A model generated the notes under the pieces. The model was given only the letters and a program-made list of their open reading frames with translations, was not told where the DNA came from and ran no database searches. The position numbers were made by a program, and so were the translations under genes. From Allokutzneria sp. A3M-2-11 16 (GTDB lineage: Bacteria > Actinomycetota > Actinomycetes > Mycobacteriales > Pseudonocardiaceae), in the NCBI RefSeq assembly GCF_024213555.1, contig NZ_JANAVO010000001.1, forward strand, positions 3,162,001 to 3,226,000: a stretch of DNA of 64,000 nucleotides, in the 5' to 3' direction. This document shows positions 42,963 to 50,837 of this stretch, piece after piece. Each line of letters starts with the position of its first letter. Positions within the stretch are counted from its first letter, which is position 1.

Positions 42963-43975
42963 CGCAGCTTCGCGATCCGCCCGCGTTCACCGGAAGCCCA
43001 GCACGCGCCGTCCGGCGTGCAGTCGACGGTGTCGAAGCTGCCCTCGTCGAGCCGGGTCCAGGTCCGCCCGCCGTCCCGGCTGACGTCGCTGCCGGTCGGC
43101 CCGACCGCGAGCACCGACGACGTCCGGACGGCGATCCCGGACCGGTACCCGCCGAGCTGGTTCGGGCCGGTCTGCCAGGTCCGGCCGCCGTCGGAGGTCA
43201 GCGCGACGGTGCTCGCTCCGGTGGCGTTGGCGAAGTCGCCGCCGACCGCGATGCCGTGCCGCTTCCCGGTGAAGGCCATCCCGAAGATCCCCGCGCTCTC
43301 GCTCGCCGCGACGGGGGATTCGCTGACCTGCCAGGTGCGTCCGCGGTCGGCGGTGTGGAAGACCCGCGACCTCTCCCCGCCGCCGGTGGCGAACCACGCG
43401 TCCCGGCGGCCGGAGGAGACCAGGCACTGACCGCTCGCCGCGAACGCGGCTTCCTTGGCGAGCGCGGGCGGCATCCCCTTGTCCGGCAACACCGTCCAGC
43501 TCCTGCCACTGTCCGAAGTGGACAGAATTCGGAACTTCCCGCCCACCGGGTCGCTCAGCGCGATGCCGTTGCGCGAGTCGAAGAACGTGAGGCAGTCGTA
43601 GAACGCCTTGGGTTCGGCGTTCTGGAAGGCCAGCTGCCAGCTCCGCCCGCCGTCCGAGGTCCGGTACACCCGCGAGTCCGCGCCCTCGCCGATCGAGAGC
43701 ACCACCGCGCGCTGGTCGTCGAACGCGTGGATGTCGCGGAACTGGAGCGTCGTGGCGCCGGGCGGGTCGACCCGCTGCCACGCTCGTCCTCCGTCGACGG
43801 TGCGCAGCACGACGCCACCACTGCCGCCCGCCCACGCGACCTGGTCGCTCACCGCGGACAGGCCGCGGAAACGCGCTTCGGTGTTCGTCGGCGTCAGCTG
43901 CCACGGTGATTCCGCCGCGACCGCGGGGAGCGGGGCCAGCACGAGCAGGGCGACACTCAGGGGCAACCACCTCAT
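42947..43975 (-). CDS. Secreted YCF48/BNR-repeat beta-propeller protein
   Basis: 342 residues from ATG 43975. Signal peptide (LPLSVALLVLAPLPAVAAES). At least six repeats with the T(D/S)DGGR(T/S)W Asp-box or close variants (RTVDGGRAWQ, RTSDGGRSWQ, STSDSGRSWT, HTADRGRTWQ, LTSDGGRTWQ, VSRDGGRTWT) predict a six- or seven-bladed propeller. Related proteins are photosystem-II assembly factor-like or sialidase-like; a binding or sensing role outside the cell is likely. Active-site residues of sialidases are not evident. Confidence 0.85.
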   Translation of the reverse strand: MRWLPLSVALLVLAPLPAVAAESPWQLTPTNTEARFRGLSAVSDQVAWAGGSGGVVLRTVDGGRAWQRVDPPGATTLQFRDIHAFDDQRAVVLSIGEGADSRVYRTSDGGRSWQLAFQNAEPKAFYDCLTFFDSRNGIALSDPVGGKFRILSTSDSGRSWTVLPDKGMPPALAKEAAFAASGQCLVSSGRRDAWFATGGGERSRVFHTADRGRTWQVSESPVAASESAGIFGMAFTGKRHGIAVGGDFANATGASTVALTSDGGRTWQTGPNQLGGYRSGIAVRTSSVLAVGPTGSDVSRDGGRTWTRLDEGSFDTVDCTPDGACWASGERGRIAKLRYRVP

Positions 43976-44031
43976 GCGGTCGCAAGGTAGTGGCCGTCAG
44001 CCGTGGTTCATAGAGCTGGAAGGAGCAGCGC

Positions 44032-44604
44032 GTGTTGTTCCCCCAACGGTTCCTCGACGCGCTCGCCGATGGGCGAGCAGACCTCGCCTTCCGCAGGTGG
44101 ACCAAGCCGTCGGCGCGGGCCGGAGGTCGTCAGCGCACAGCTGTTGGCGTCGTCGAGTTCGTCTCGGTCGAGGTCATCGCGCCTTCCTCGATCGACTTCG
44201 AGGCCGCGCGTCGAGCCGGGTACGCCTCGCGCGCGGCCCTGCTCGCCGAGCTGGAGCGGCGCTCCGGCGAGGTGTACCGGATCCAGGTCCGGCTCGTGGG
44301 CGCCGACCCGCGTTTGGCGTTGCGCGACCAGAAACCGACTCCGGCGGAACTGGGCGACATCCGTGACCGCCTCGCCCGTTTCGACTCGGCGAGCACGCAC
44401 GGCGCGTGGGCGCTCGCCGTGCTGCGACTGATCGCGGAGTGCCCGGGGGAACCCGCCGCCCGCCTCGCCGAACGGCGTGGGCGGGAGACCCGACTGTTCA
44501 AAGTGGACGTTCGCAAGCTGAAAGAGCTGGGGCTGACCGAAAGCCTCGCCGTGGGTTACCGGTTGTCGCCCCGGGGTGAGGCCGTGCTGGCAGCTCTGGG
44601 CTGA
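44032..44604 (+). CDS. Hypothetical protein with ASCH-like N-terminus
   Basis: 190 residues from GTG 44032. The start (PQRFLDALADGRADLAFRRW, then TKPSARAGGRQRTAVGVVEF) resembles the ASCH/PUA-like fold that binds RNA; the middle is helical (LGDIRDRLARFDSASTHGAW) and the end reads like a winged helix (LKELGLTESLAVGYRLSPRG). RNA or DNA binding is an inference. It stands alone before metG, 77 bases apart. Confidence 0.75.
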   Translation: MLFPQRFLDALADGRADLAFRRWTKPSARAGGRQRTAVGVVEFVSVEVIAPSSIDFEAARRAGYASRAALLAELERRSGEVYRIQVRLVGADPRLALRDQKPTPAELGDIRDRLARFDSASTHGAWALAVLRLIAECPGEPAARLAERRGRETRLFKVDVRKLKELGLTESLAVGYRLSPRGEAVLAALG

Positions 44605-44681
44605 CCTGCGGAAAACGCGGTACCGCCTGCCACTAAACTGGGTGACGACCCGCTCTTGCTCAACCAAATGCTGGGGAGACC

Positions 44682-46241
44682 ATGTCCGGCGCGTCCTTCA
44701 TCTCCACGACGATTCCCTACGTCAACGCGAGCCCGCACCTCGGCCACGCGCTGGAGTGGGTCCAGACGGACGCGTTCGCCCGGCACATGGCCATGCGCGG
44801 CCAGGACGTCTACGTGCTCAGCGGCTCCGACGAGAACGCGCTGAAGAACGTGCTCGCCGCGGAGAAGGCCGGTGTCTCGACCAAGGACCTGGTCGCGAGC
44901 AACGTGGTCTTCTTCGAGGAGCTGATGAGGCGTCTGGAGGTCGGCCTCACCCGGTTCATCCGGACCAGCGTCGACCAGGACCACATCGACGGCGCCGTGG
45001 AGATCTGGCGCCGGATGGCCGCCAGCGGCGACATCTACACCAAGGACTACTCGGGCCTGTACTGCGTGGGCTGCGAGCAGTTCTACGGTGAGGGCGAACT
45101 GGTCGACGGCAAGTGCCCGGAGCACCGCACGGTGCCCGAGCTGGTCAGCGAGACCAACTACTTCTTCAAGCTCTCCCGCTATGGCGACCGGCTGCTCCAA
45201 GCCCTGGAGTCCGGCGAGATCAAGGTCGTCCCGGAGACCCGCCGCAACGAGGTGACCAGCTTCGTCCGCGCCGGCCTCGAAGACATCAGCATCTCCCGCT
45301 CGATGGCCCGCGCGCGCGGCTGGGGCATCCCGGTGCCCGGCGACGACAGCCAGGTCATGTACGTCTGGATCGACGCGCTGACCAACTACACCAACGCTCT
45401 GGGCTGGTTCCGCGACGACGAGAACTACCGCAAGTACTGGGTCGAGGCCGATGACCGCGTGCACGTGCTCGGCAAGGGCGTCTCCCGGTTCCACGCGGTG
45501 TACTGGCCCGCGATGCTGATGTCCGCGGGGCTGCCGCTGCCCACCGAGATCGTGGTTCACGGCTACATCACCGTGGACGGCGAGAAGATCGGCAAGTCCC
45601 TCGGCAACGCCGTCGACCCGGTGGCCCTGATCGAGCGCTTCGGTGTCAGTGCGATCCGCTACTACCTGTTGGCCGACTTCTCGCCCTTCGGCGATGGCGA
45701 CTTCAGCGTGAAGCCGCTGATCGCGCGGTACAACAACGACTTGGCCAACGGCCTCGGCAACCTCGTCAGCCGCGTGACCAGCATGACCCAGCGCTACCGC
45801 GAGGGCATCGTCCCCGCGTCCGGCCCTGTGTCCGCTCCCGAGGAGTCCCTGGCCGCCCAGGTCGAGGTGAGTGCGCGGGAGTCGCTGGAGGCGATGGTCC
45901 GCTACGACCACCGCGAGGCCCTGACCAAGGTGTGGGACCTCGTCCGGCGCACCAACGCCTACGTGGACGAGCGCGCCCCGTGGCACCTGGCGAAGGAGGG
46001 CACCCCGGAGTCGGAGGCCCTGCTGAACACCACGCTGCACCACCTGGTCGGCGCGGTCCGGCAGCTCGGCGGCTTGATCCAGCCGTACCTCCCGGTGCCC
46101 AGCGCGGCGATCCTGGAGGCCCTCGGCGAGAAGGCGGAGAGCGTCCCCGCCGCCGACGCGTGGCTGTCCGACCTGGCGGGCCGCGCGATCAGCAAGCCCC
46201 CGGCGCTGTTCCCCCGCCTGGAGCTGCCCGAAGCGGAGTGA
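44682..46241 (+). CDS. metG: Methionyl-tRNA synthetase
   Basis: 519 residues from ATG 44682. Class I aminoacyl-tRNA synthetase that charges tRNA-Met. HIGH motif is HLGH (19-22) in NASPHLGHALEWVQTD; KMSKS is EKIGKSLGN. A Cys-containing insertion (YCVGCEQFYG then GKCPEHR) is the connective-peptide zinc knuckle. Anticodon-binding helical domain starts around 370 (YNNDLANGLGNLVSRVTSMT). Ends without the C-terminal dimerisation domain, as in many actinobacteria. A second metG elsewhere is possible because this looks like the short form. Terminator follows. Confidence 0.96.
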   Translation: MSGASFISTTIPYVNASPHLGHALEWVQTDAFARHMAMRGQDVYVLSGSDENALKNVLAAEKAGVSTKDLVASNVVFFEELMRRLEVGLTRFIRTSVDQDHIDGAVEIWRRMAASGDIYTKDYSGLYCVGCEQFYGEGELVDGKCPEHRTVPELVSETNYFFKLSRYGDRLLQALESGEIKVVPETRRNEVTSFVRAGLEDISISRSMARARGWGIPVPGDDSQVMYVWIDALTNYTNALGWFRDDENYRKYWVEADDRVHVLGKGVSRFHAVYWPAMLMSAGLPLPTEIVVHGYITVDGEKIGKSLGNAVDPVALIERFGVSAIRYYLLADFSPFGDGDFSVKPLIARYNNDLANGLGNLVSRVTSMTQRYREGIVPASGPVSAPEESLAAQVEVSARESLEAMVRYDHREALTKVWDLVRRTNAYVDERAPWHLAKEGTPESEALLNTTLHHLVGAVRQLGGLIQPYLPVPSAAILEALGEKAESVPAADAWLSDLAGRAISKPPALFPRLELPEAE

Positions 46242-46250
46242 CCAGCGAAA

Positions 46251-46295
46251 ACCGCCCCTGCGAACGTTCCGGTCGAACGTTCACAGGGGCGGTTG
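46251..46295. terminator. Bidirectional terminator after metG
   Basis: AACCGCCCCTG (46251-46261) and CAGGGGCGGTT (46285-46295) form an 11-bp stem; two GAACGTTC palindromes lie in the loop. It separates metG from the convergent amyloid-motif gene. Confidence 0.85.
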
Positions 46296-46298
46296 TGG

Positions 46299-46670
46299 TC
46301 AGAGGCTGACGTTGCCGCCGACGGTGCCGATCTGGACCACCTTGCCGCTGCCGCCGACGTTCCCGCTGACGCTGTTGGCCACGCTCCCGTTGTCCGCGTG
46401 GATCTCCACGTTGGCCCGCTCGTACCGCTCCCGCAGCTTCTGGCCGAACTCCGGGTCCGCCTGCTCGGCCCGCTCCAGCTCCCGGCCCAGCTCCTCGACG
46501 CGCGCCCCGTCCTCCGGCGCTTCGATCGCGGCCTCCAACACCGCCTGGGCTTCGGGGCTGAACTGCTCCTTCACCCACCGGCAGAGCCCGCCGAACGCGG
46601 CCGTCGTGGCCCGCGTCGCCAGCACAGCCGCCATCGTCATGATCATCGGTTCCGGCACGTCGTCCCCCAT
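46299..46670 (-). CDS. Small protein with C-terminal RHIM-like amyloid signalling motif
   Basis: 123 residues from ATG 46670. A hydrophobic/helical N-terminal part (MIMTMAAVLATRATTAAFGG; VKEQFSPEAQAVLEAAIEAP) is followed by a charged helix and a C-terminal tail NSVSGNVGGSGKVVQIGTVG (99-118) then GNVSL. VQIG at 112-115 matches the (V/I)Qx(G) core of RHIM/PP-like amyloid motifs that occur at the ends of effector and receptor proteins in bacterial NLR-type immune pairs. The upstream region may be the effector or membrane-acting domain. An HNH nuclease gene is 45 bases upstream on the same strand. No NLR receptor is in the window, so the partner is unknown. Confidence 0.7.
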   Translation of the reverse strand: MGDDVPEPMIMTMAAVLATRATTAAFGGLCRWVKEQFSPEAQAVLEAAIEAPEDGARVEELGRELERAEQADPEFGQKLRERYERANVEIHADNGSVANSVSGNVGGSGKVVQIGTVGGNVSL

Positions 46671-46715
46671 GCGCAGATCGTGGGCAGTCGCTGACTCACC
46701 GTAGCAGCGCCGTGC

Positions 46716-47684
46716 TCAGATGCCCCGAACCTTGTTGTACCGCCAGAGCAAGGCGTTCTTGCTCGGATGGTGGGACGGGTGGGGGAGACGGAGCCGCTTG
46801 CCGTGGAGTCCTTGCAGGCCGTGCACAAGCATCGGTTCCGTGGACCGGTCGGCTAGGACATCTTCCCTGACCTCCATCACGAAGTTGTCTGGGTGAATTC
46901 GAATGATTCCACTGTCATACGCGCCGTGGTGGAGTTTGCAGAGTGCCAGGCCGTTCCACACTTCTGGATGCCCGTCCGGCTCGCTGTCCGGGATGATGTG
47001 GGCTGCCTCGATGAGCCCCTTGTATCCCAGTCCGCACATCGCGCAGCGGTGCTTGTAGGCGTGGCGAACTCGTGTACTGAACAGAGGTTGGTGAAGGCGA
47101 AGATTGGTGAGTCGCTTCTGTATTCTCTTCTGAGTCGTGGTGGTGATCGGTCCTGTGTTCTCCGGTTTCTGCTCTTCGCTTACGGCGATCACGAATTGAA
47201 GTTTTTCGGGCTCGTCGCCAATGATCCAGATAGGGTACTTCGGCAGGTAGAACGCGTCGGCGGCGCCTAGGAACCAGATGAGCGGAAGATCGCGTGCATA
47301 GGCGTTGCGAAGGCCAACGTTATCTGGGTGAGTGGGGTCCTCGCCGCGGTAATTGTATCGTTGGAGCCCATCATCGCCCAGGGAATCTTCGTATGGCGGC
47401 TTCTTCCCGGCTGGGGTGTAGACGGTGCGCATAGAAAGAGCAGTGTCATAACCCGCTGGCTTGCGGATGCCAGCCTGGCGATCCATCAGCGGTAGCCGTT
47501 CGCCATTGAACTCGAAGTCTTCTAGTTGCCTTTGCTTGACCCATCCGTCTTCGGTCTTGGGAAGGTCAGTCAGCCAGGCCATCGCGACATCACGCATCTT
47601 GCGGTCTTCGTCTGGATCGATCAGCACCGTGCGTGCCACGCGTCCCCCTCGGTTTGCCAGTCCCGCAAACGGATCGAGAGACAT
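46716..47684 (-). CDS. HNH endonuclease (restriction-like)
   Basis: 322 residues from ATG 47684. The C-terminal nuclease has CAMCGLGYKGLIEAAHIIPD, HPEVWNGLALCKLHHGAYD, SGIIRIHP: zinc-binding CxxC with a second cysteine/histidine set and the AAHI/LC..HH core of the ββα-metal HNH fold. The N-terminal ~150 residues (MRDVAMAWLTDLP; LPLIWFLGAADAFYLPKYPI) recall the recognition domains of McrA-like or type IV restriction enzymes, but this is not certain. Third-position G+C between 47080 and 47450 is visibly lower than in neighbours, suggesting acquisition. It is likely a defence gene. Confidence 0.88.
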   Translation of the reverse strand: MSLDPFAGLANRGGRVARTVLIDPDEDRKMRDVAMAWLTDLPKTEDGWVKQRQLEDFEFNGERLPLMDRQAGIRKPAGYDTALSMRTVYTPAGKKPPYEDSLGDDGLQRYNYRGEDPTHPDNVGLRNAYARDLPLIWFLGAADAFYLPKYPIWIIGDEPEKLQFVIAVSEEQKPENTGPITTTTQKRIQKRLTNLRLHQPLFSTRVRHAYKHRCAMCGLGYKGLIEAAHIIPDSEPDGHPEVWNGLALCKLHHGAYDSGIIRIHPDNFVMEVREDVLADRSTEPMLVHGLQGLHGKRLRLPHPSHHPSKNALLWRYNKVRGI

Positions 47685-47732
47685 CTAGCAGAGACGAGCG
47701 CTCACGTGGGTGGGCTTGGTTGACTCCCACCC

Positions 47733-48683
47733 ATGCGGATCGTCTTGGACACCGACCCCGGGATCGACGACGCGCTCGCGATCCTCTACCTGGCCGCACA
47801 GCCGGATGTGGAACTCGTCGGCGTGGGCACGGTGCACGGCAACGTCCCGGCCGACACGGCTGCGGAGAACGCCCTGCGCGTGCTCGAACTCGTGGGTTGG
47901 GGCGACGTCCCGGTTGCCATCGGCGCAAGGATGCCGATGGCGCAGCCGCTGCGGACCTACGAGTACGTGCACGGCGACGACGGCCTGGGCAACGTCGCGG
48001 GGCCGAAGCCGCAGGGAAAACCGACCGCGGAGTCGGCGGTCGAACAGCTCGTCCGGCTCGCGCGGCAGTACCCGGGGGAGCTGGTCCTGCTCGCGCTGGG
48101 GCCGCTGACCAACGTCGCGGTCGCGCTGCTCGTCGAGCCGGAGCTGCCGAAGCTGCTGCGCAAGGTGGTCGTGATGGGCGGCGCGGTGTGGGCGCCGGGC
48201 AACGCGACGGCGCACGCCGAGGCCAACATCTACAACGACCCGGAAGCCGCTGATCTTGTTCTGGGGGCGGGGTTCGACCTCACGCTGGTGGGCCTGGAAG
48301 CGACGGCGCACGCCATCGCCAACGCCACCTGGTTGGATGAACTGGCCGGGCACGACAGCCCGCGCGCCCGGTTCGCCAGCGGTGTTCTCGGCCACTACGT
48401 GGGCTTCTACCAGCCGCTCGTCGGGGTCCGGCAGTGCACGCTCTACGACCCGCTGGCCGCGGCGATCCTGCTCGATCCGGAGCTGGCCGGCTACCGCGAG
48501 CTGCCGGTGCACGTGGAGCTGCGGGGCACCCACACCAGGGGAACCACCATCGCCGACCTGCGCGGTTACCAGGACACGGTGGCCGAGCGGCCCGCGGTGA
48601 AGATCGCGGCGGAGCTGGACGAGGCCGAGTTCCTCGATCGGATGCTGCGAGCCCTGCGAGCGGAGACCGCCGGCGCACCTTGA
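47733..48683 (+). CDS. Nucleoside hydrolase
   Basis: 316 residues from ATG 47733. RIVLDTDPGIDDALAILYLA is the N-terminal Ca2+-binding DTDxGxDD motif; GPLTNVAVAL and VVMGGAVWAPGNATAHAEAN are conserved loops (Asn contacts ribose) and YDPLAAAIL supplies the last aspartate. It cleaves the N-glycosidic bond of ribonucleosides for salvage. Length fits the family. Divergent from the HNH gene with 48 bases between. Confidence 0.95.
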   Translation: MRIVLDTDPGIDDALAILYLAAQPDVELVGVGTVHGNVPADTAAENALRVLELVGWGDVPVAIGARMPMAQPLRTYEYVHGDDGLGNVAGPKPQGKPTAESAVEQLVRLARQYPGELVLLALGPLTNVAVALLVEPELPKLLRKVVVMGGAVWAPGNATAHAEANIYNDPEAADLVLGAGFDLTLVGLEATAHAIANATWLDELAGHDSPRARFASGVLGHYVGFYQPLVGVRQCTLYDPLAAAILLDPELAGYRELPVHVELRGTHTRGTTIADLRGYQDTVAERPAVKIAAELDEAEFLDRMLRALRAETAGAP

Positions 48684-48740
48684 TCGGCAACGGCGGCTGT
48701 CTGCTTCCACTGTCGGCCGGGCACGCTACGATAATTGCAG

Positions 48741-48791
48741 GAACAGCTGCCCAGACAAGCGGAGCCGCCCACGGGTGAGGCCCGCTTGTCC
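48741..48791 (+). promoter_or_regulatory. Leader hairpin and promoter of DUF3073 gene
   Basis: A TACGAT -10-like hexamer (48727-48732) is followed by a leader with the stem GACAAGCGG/CCGCTTGTC (48753-48761 and 48783-48791). The hairpin lies 20 bases before the start codon and could attenuate or stabilise the mRNA. Confidence 0.45.
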
Positions 48792-48811
48792 TTGTATAGG
48801 GAGGTCGAGCT

Positions 48812-48991
48812 ATGGGGCGCGGCCGGGCCAAGGCAAAGCAGGCGAAGGTGGCACGGGAGCTCAAGTACAGCTCTCACCCAACTGACCTGCAAGCGCTGCA
48901 GAACGAGTTGTCGAGTGGGGGGTCAGTGGCCGATCGCAGGCCGGACGACCGACTTGAACTCGACGACCGGTACGACAACTACCGCGGGTGA
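48812..48991 (+). CDS. DUF3073 small protein
   Basis: 59 residues from ATG 48812 (GAGG upstream). MGRGRAKAKQAKVARELKYS then ELDDRYDNYRG match the DUF3073 family: a basic N-terminal nucleic-acid-like segment and an acidic tail. The family is confined to actinobacteria and has no assigned function. Single gene with its own leader hairpin and a perfect terminator. Confidence 0.93.
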   Translation: MGRGRAKAKQAKVARELKYSSHPTDLQALQNELSSGGSVADRRPDDRLELDDRYDNYRG

Positions 48992-48999
48992 ACAGCTGA

Positions 49000-49044
49000 A
49001 CTGAGCCGCCCGGCCACGTGCACCCGTGACCTGGGCGGCTCAGT
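49000..49044. terminator. Bidirectional terminator after DUF3073 gene
   Basis: ACTGAGCCGCCC (49000-49011) pairs perfectly with GGGCGGCTCAGT (49033-49044). It ends both the DUF3073 gene and the convergent five-gene operon. Confidence 0.85.
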
Positions 49045-49292
49045 CACGCCCGGCGCTCGACGAAGCCGGACAGGCTCGCGATGGATTCCAGCGCATCCAG
49101 GTTCAGGTCCTCGGCGGCGACGTCGACGCCGAACCGCTCACGCACGGAGTCGAGCAGTCGTGCGCCCGCGAGCGAGCTGAGCCCGACCTCCGGACCGAAC
49201 AGCCGCGTGTCCCCGGGCAGCGCGGCGACCACCGACTCGTCCTGGCCGACCGCATCGGCGATGAGCCGCCGGACGACAGCGTCGGTGCTCAT
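49044..49292 (-). CDS. Acyl carrier protein
   Basis: 82 residues from ATG 49292 (GGAGGCGGC immediately upstream). TRLFGPEVGLSSLAGARLLD holds the phosphopantetheine Ser within LSSL, where most carriers have DSL, and RFGVDVAAEDLNLDALESIA is helix III. As last gene of the operon with an FkbH-type phosphatase it probably carries the acyl (for example glyceryl) group made by the FkbH protein. The gene starts inside the stop of a 13-codon mini-ORF that itself overlaps the FkbH stop. Confidence 0.85.
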   Translation of the reverse strand: MSTDAVVRRLIADAVGQDESVVAALPGDTRLFGPEVGLSSLAGARLLDSVRERFGVDVAAEDLNLDALESIASLSGFVERRA

Positions 49293-49330
49293 GCCGCCTC
49301 CGCGGAGAAAAGTACGTCGGCGGTGCTCAT
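49289..49330 (-). CDS. 13-codon mini-ORF coupling fkbH-like and ACP genes
   Basis: ATG 49330 overlaps the FkbH stop (ATGA), the frame encodes MSTADVLFSAEAA and its stop overlaps the ACP start (ATGA). It fits a re-initiation bridge over the 34-base gap. The first bases ATGAGCACCG repeat those of the ACP gene, so it may also be a duplicated, abandoned start. Confidence 0.45.
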   Translation of the reverse strand: MSTADVLFSAEAA

Positions 49331-50373
49331 GAATCCCCTTCAATGATCGTCAACCAGGTCGGCGCGTCCGGGAGCGGTGCGCCCGCCGGGGCACCGAGCA
49401 CGGCAAGGTCGGGCTCGGGCTGCTCCACCACGCGCATCCCGCACTGGCGGAACAGCACCCGGAGTTCGAGGTTCGCGCTGGTCGGCCGCATGAGCACCTC
49501 GACGCCCGTGCCGGAGCGCGCCATCAGCCAGCGCAGGAAAGCCAGCGCCACACCGCGCCCGGCCACCCGGCACGACAGCGCCAGGAGCCGCACGCGCCAC
49601 ATCGTGTCCCGCCGTTCCACCAACGCGGCGCCGATCATGCCGTAGTCGCCGAACCGGTCGGTTAACCGCGCGATCGGCACGAACCACCGCGGCGAAGCCA
49701 GCATCGACCGCAGTTCCTCCGCGGACGGAACTTCGCCGGTCGAGTTGAGCCGATGGGTCCGCGCGGCCAGCTCCAGCAAGCGGTCCAGGTCCTCGGCGCG
49801 GGCCTCGCGCACCGCCAGCCGCATGTCGCAGTCGCGCAGGAAGTCCTCGCGGGAGCCGGTGAACGTCGCCGCCGCGGCCTTGCGATCTTCGTCCTCGCGG
49901 TAGCGCCGGACTCGCGCTTTGCTGTCGGCGGTCAGCACCGCGGGCAGCAGCGGCGGCTCGTTCAGCCGCGCTGCCAGGTCCTCGGGGGACAGGACCAGCA
50001 CTTCGGGAGCGCGCGCCGCCACCTCCGCGCGTTCGAAGGCGGTGTCGTCCACGAACGCGAGGGTGTTCAGGCCGATGCCCAGTTCGTCGGCGATCCGGCG
50101 CAGCGCCTCGCTCTTGTCACCCCAGCCCAGCTGCGGCGCGACGAACCGCTCCGCCAGCTCGGGCGAGGACGTGAGCAGCGGCAGCAGCGACGGGTCCGTT
50201 CGACTGGCGACGCTGCTCAGGATGCCCCGCCCAGCAAGCACGTCGATCGCCCGCAGCACCTCCGGCCGCGGCCTCGGCAGGCTCCGTTCGGCGCCCTCGA
50301 TCGCGACCTCGTCCCACACCGTGCCGTCGAGGTCCCAGACGACGCACTTGACCGTCCGGTCCCCTGAAGTCAT
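49327..50373 (-). CDS. FkbH-like HAD-IIIC phosphatase/acyltransferase
   Basis: 348 residues from ATG 50373. The HAD domain has CVVWDLDGTVWDE (Asp14, Asp16), SVASRTDP and FVDDTAFERAEVAARAPEV. A GNAT-like C-terminal domain (~200-340; FGDYGMIGAALVERRDTMWR; LLALSCRVAGRGVALAFLRW) follows as in FkbH family proteins, which convert 1,3-bisphosphoglycerate to glyceryl-S-ACP for extender units. With a dedicated ACP next to it, the same reaction is likely here. Overlaps the GNAT gene (ATGA) and the mini-ORF. Confidence 0.88.
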   Translation of the reverse strand: MTSGDRTVKCVVWDLDGTVWDEVAIEGAERSLPRPRPEVLRAIDVLAGRGILSSVASRTDPSLLPLLTSSPELAERFVAPQLGWGDKSEALRRIADELGIGLNTLAFVDDTAFERAEVAARAPEVLVLSPEDLAARLNEPPLLPAVLTADSKARVRRYREDEDRKAAAATFTGSREDFLRDCDMRLAVREARAEDLDRLLELAARTHRLNSTGEVPSAEELRSMLASPRWFVPIARLTDRFGDYGMIGAALVERRDTMWRVRLLALSCRVAGRGVALAFLRWLMARSGTGVEVLMRPTSANLELRVLFRQCGMRVVEQPEPDLAVLGAPAGAPLPDAPTWLTIIEGDS

Positions 50374-50837
50374 TTCCTCATGTCCAGGCGCATCGACAGG
50401 TGCGTCGACTCGAAGCCGAACTTCCGGTACAGCGTGCGCATACCGGTGTTGCCGACGTGCACCTTGCCCGTGACCTCGGTCAGGTCGTTGCGCCTGGCGA
50501 AGGCCAGCCCCTCGTCCAGCAGCAGCTCAGCGACCTCGGTCCGCTCCGGCAGCTCCGCGACCGCGAGCGAGCGGAAGTTGGCGTAGCGGTCACCGGTGAG
50601 GAAGTTGGTGTTCAGCGCCATCCACAGCCAGCCGACCGGCGCCTCGTCCCCGCGGGCGGCGACGAACATGCCCTCCGGCTGCTTCTTCAGCGCGTTGGCC
50701 AGCTTCTTGCGGTGCGTCGCCGGATCGTCCACCGCGTCGGCGCCGAAGGAGATCTTCGCGATCTCCACCTCGAAGTCCGCGATCGCGTCCAGGTCCCGCT
50801 CCTCGGCCCGGCGCACGGTGTAGCCGGAGGCACTCAT
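50370..50837 (-). CDS. GNAT-family acetyltransferase
   Basis: 155 residues from ATG 50837, overlapping the bpsA-like stop. YTVRRAEERDLDAIADFEVE; PVGWLWMALNTNFLTGDRYA; YANFRSLAVAELPERTEVAE; VGNTGMRTLYRKFGFEST are the usual GNAT strands, acetyl-CoA loop and final helix. In this operon it may acylate an amine made by the SpeD/BpsA-like enzymes. It is not a recognisable SpeG. Confidence 0.88.
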   Translation of the reverse strand: MSASGYTVRRAEERDLDAIADFEVEIAKISFGADAVDDPATHRKKLANALKKQPEGMFVAARGDEAPVGWLWMALNTNFLTGDRYANFRSLAVAELPERTEVAELLLDEGLAFARRNDLTEVTGKVHVGNTGMRTLYRKFGFESTHLSMRLDMRK

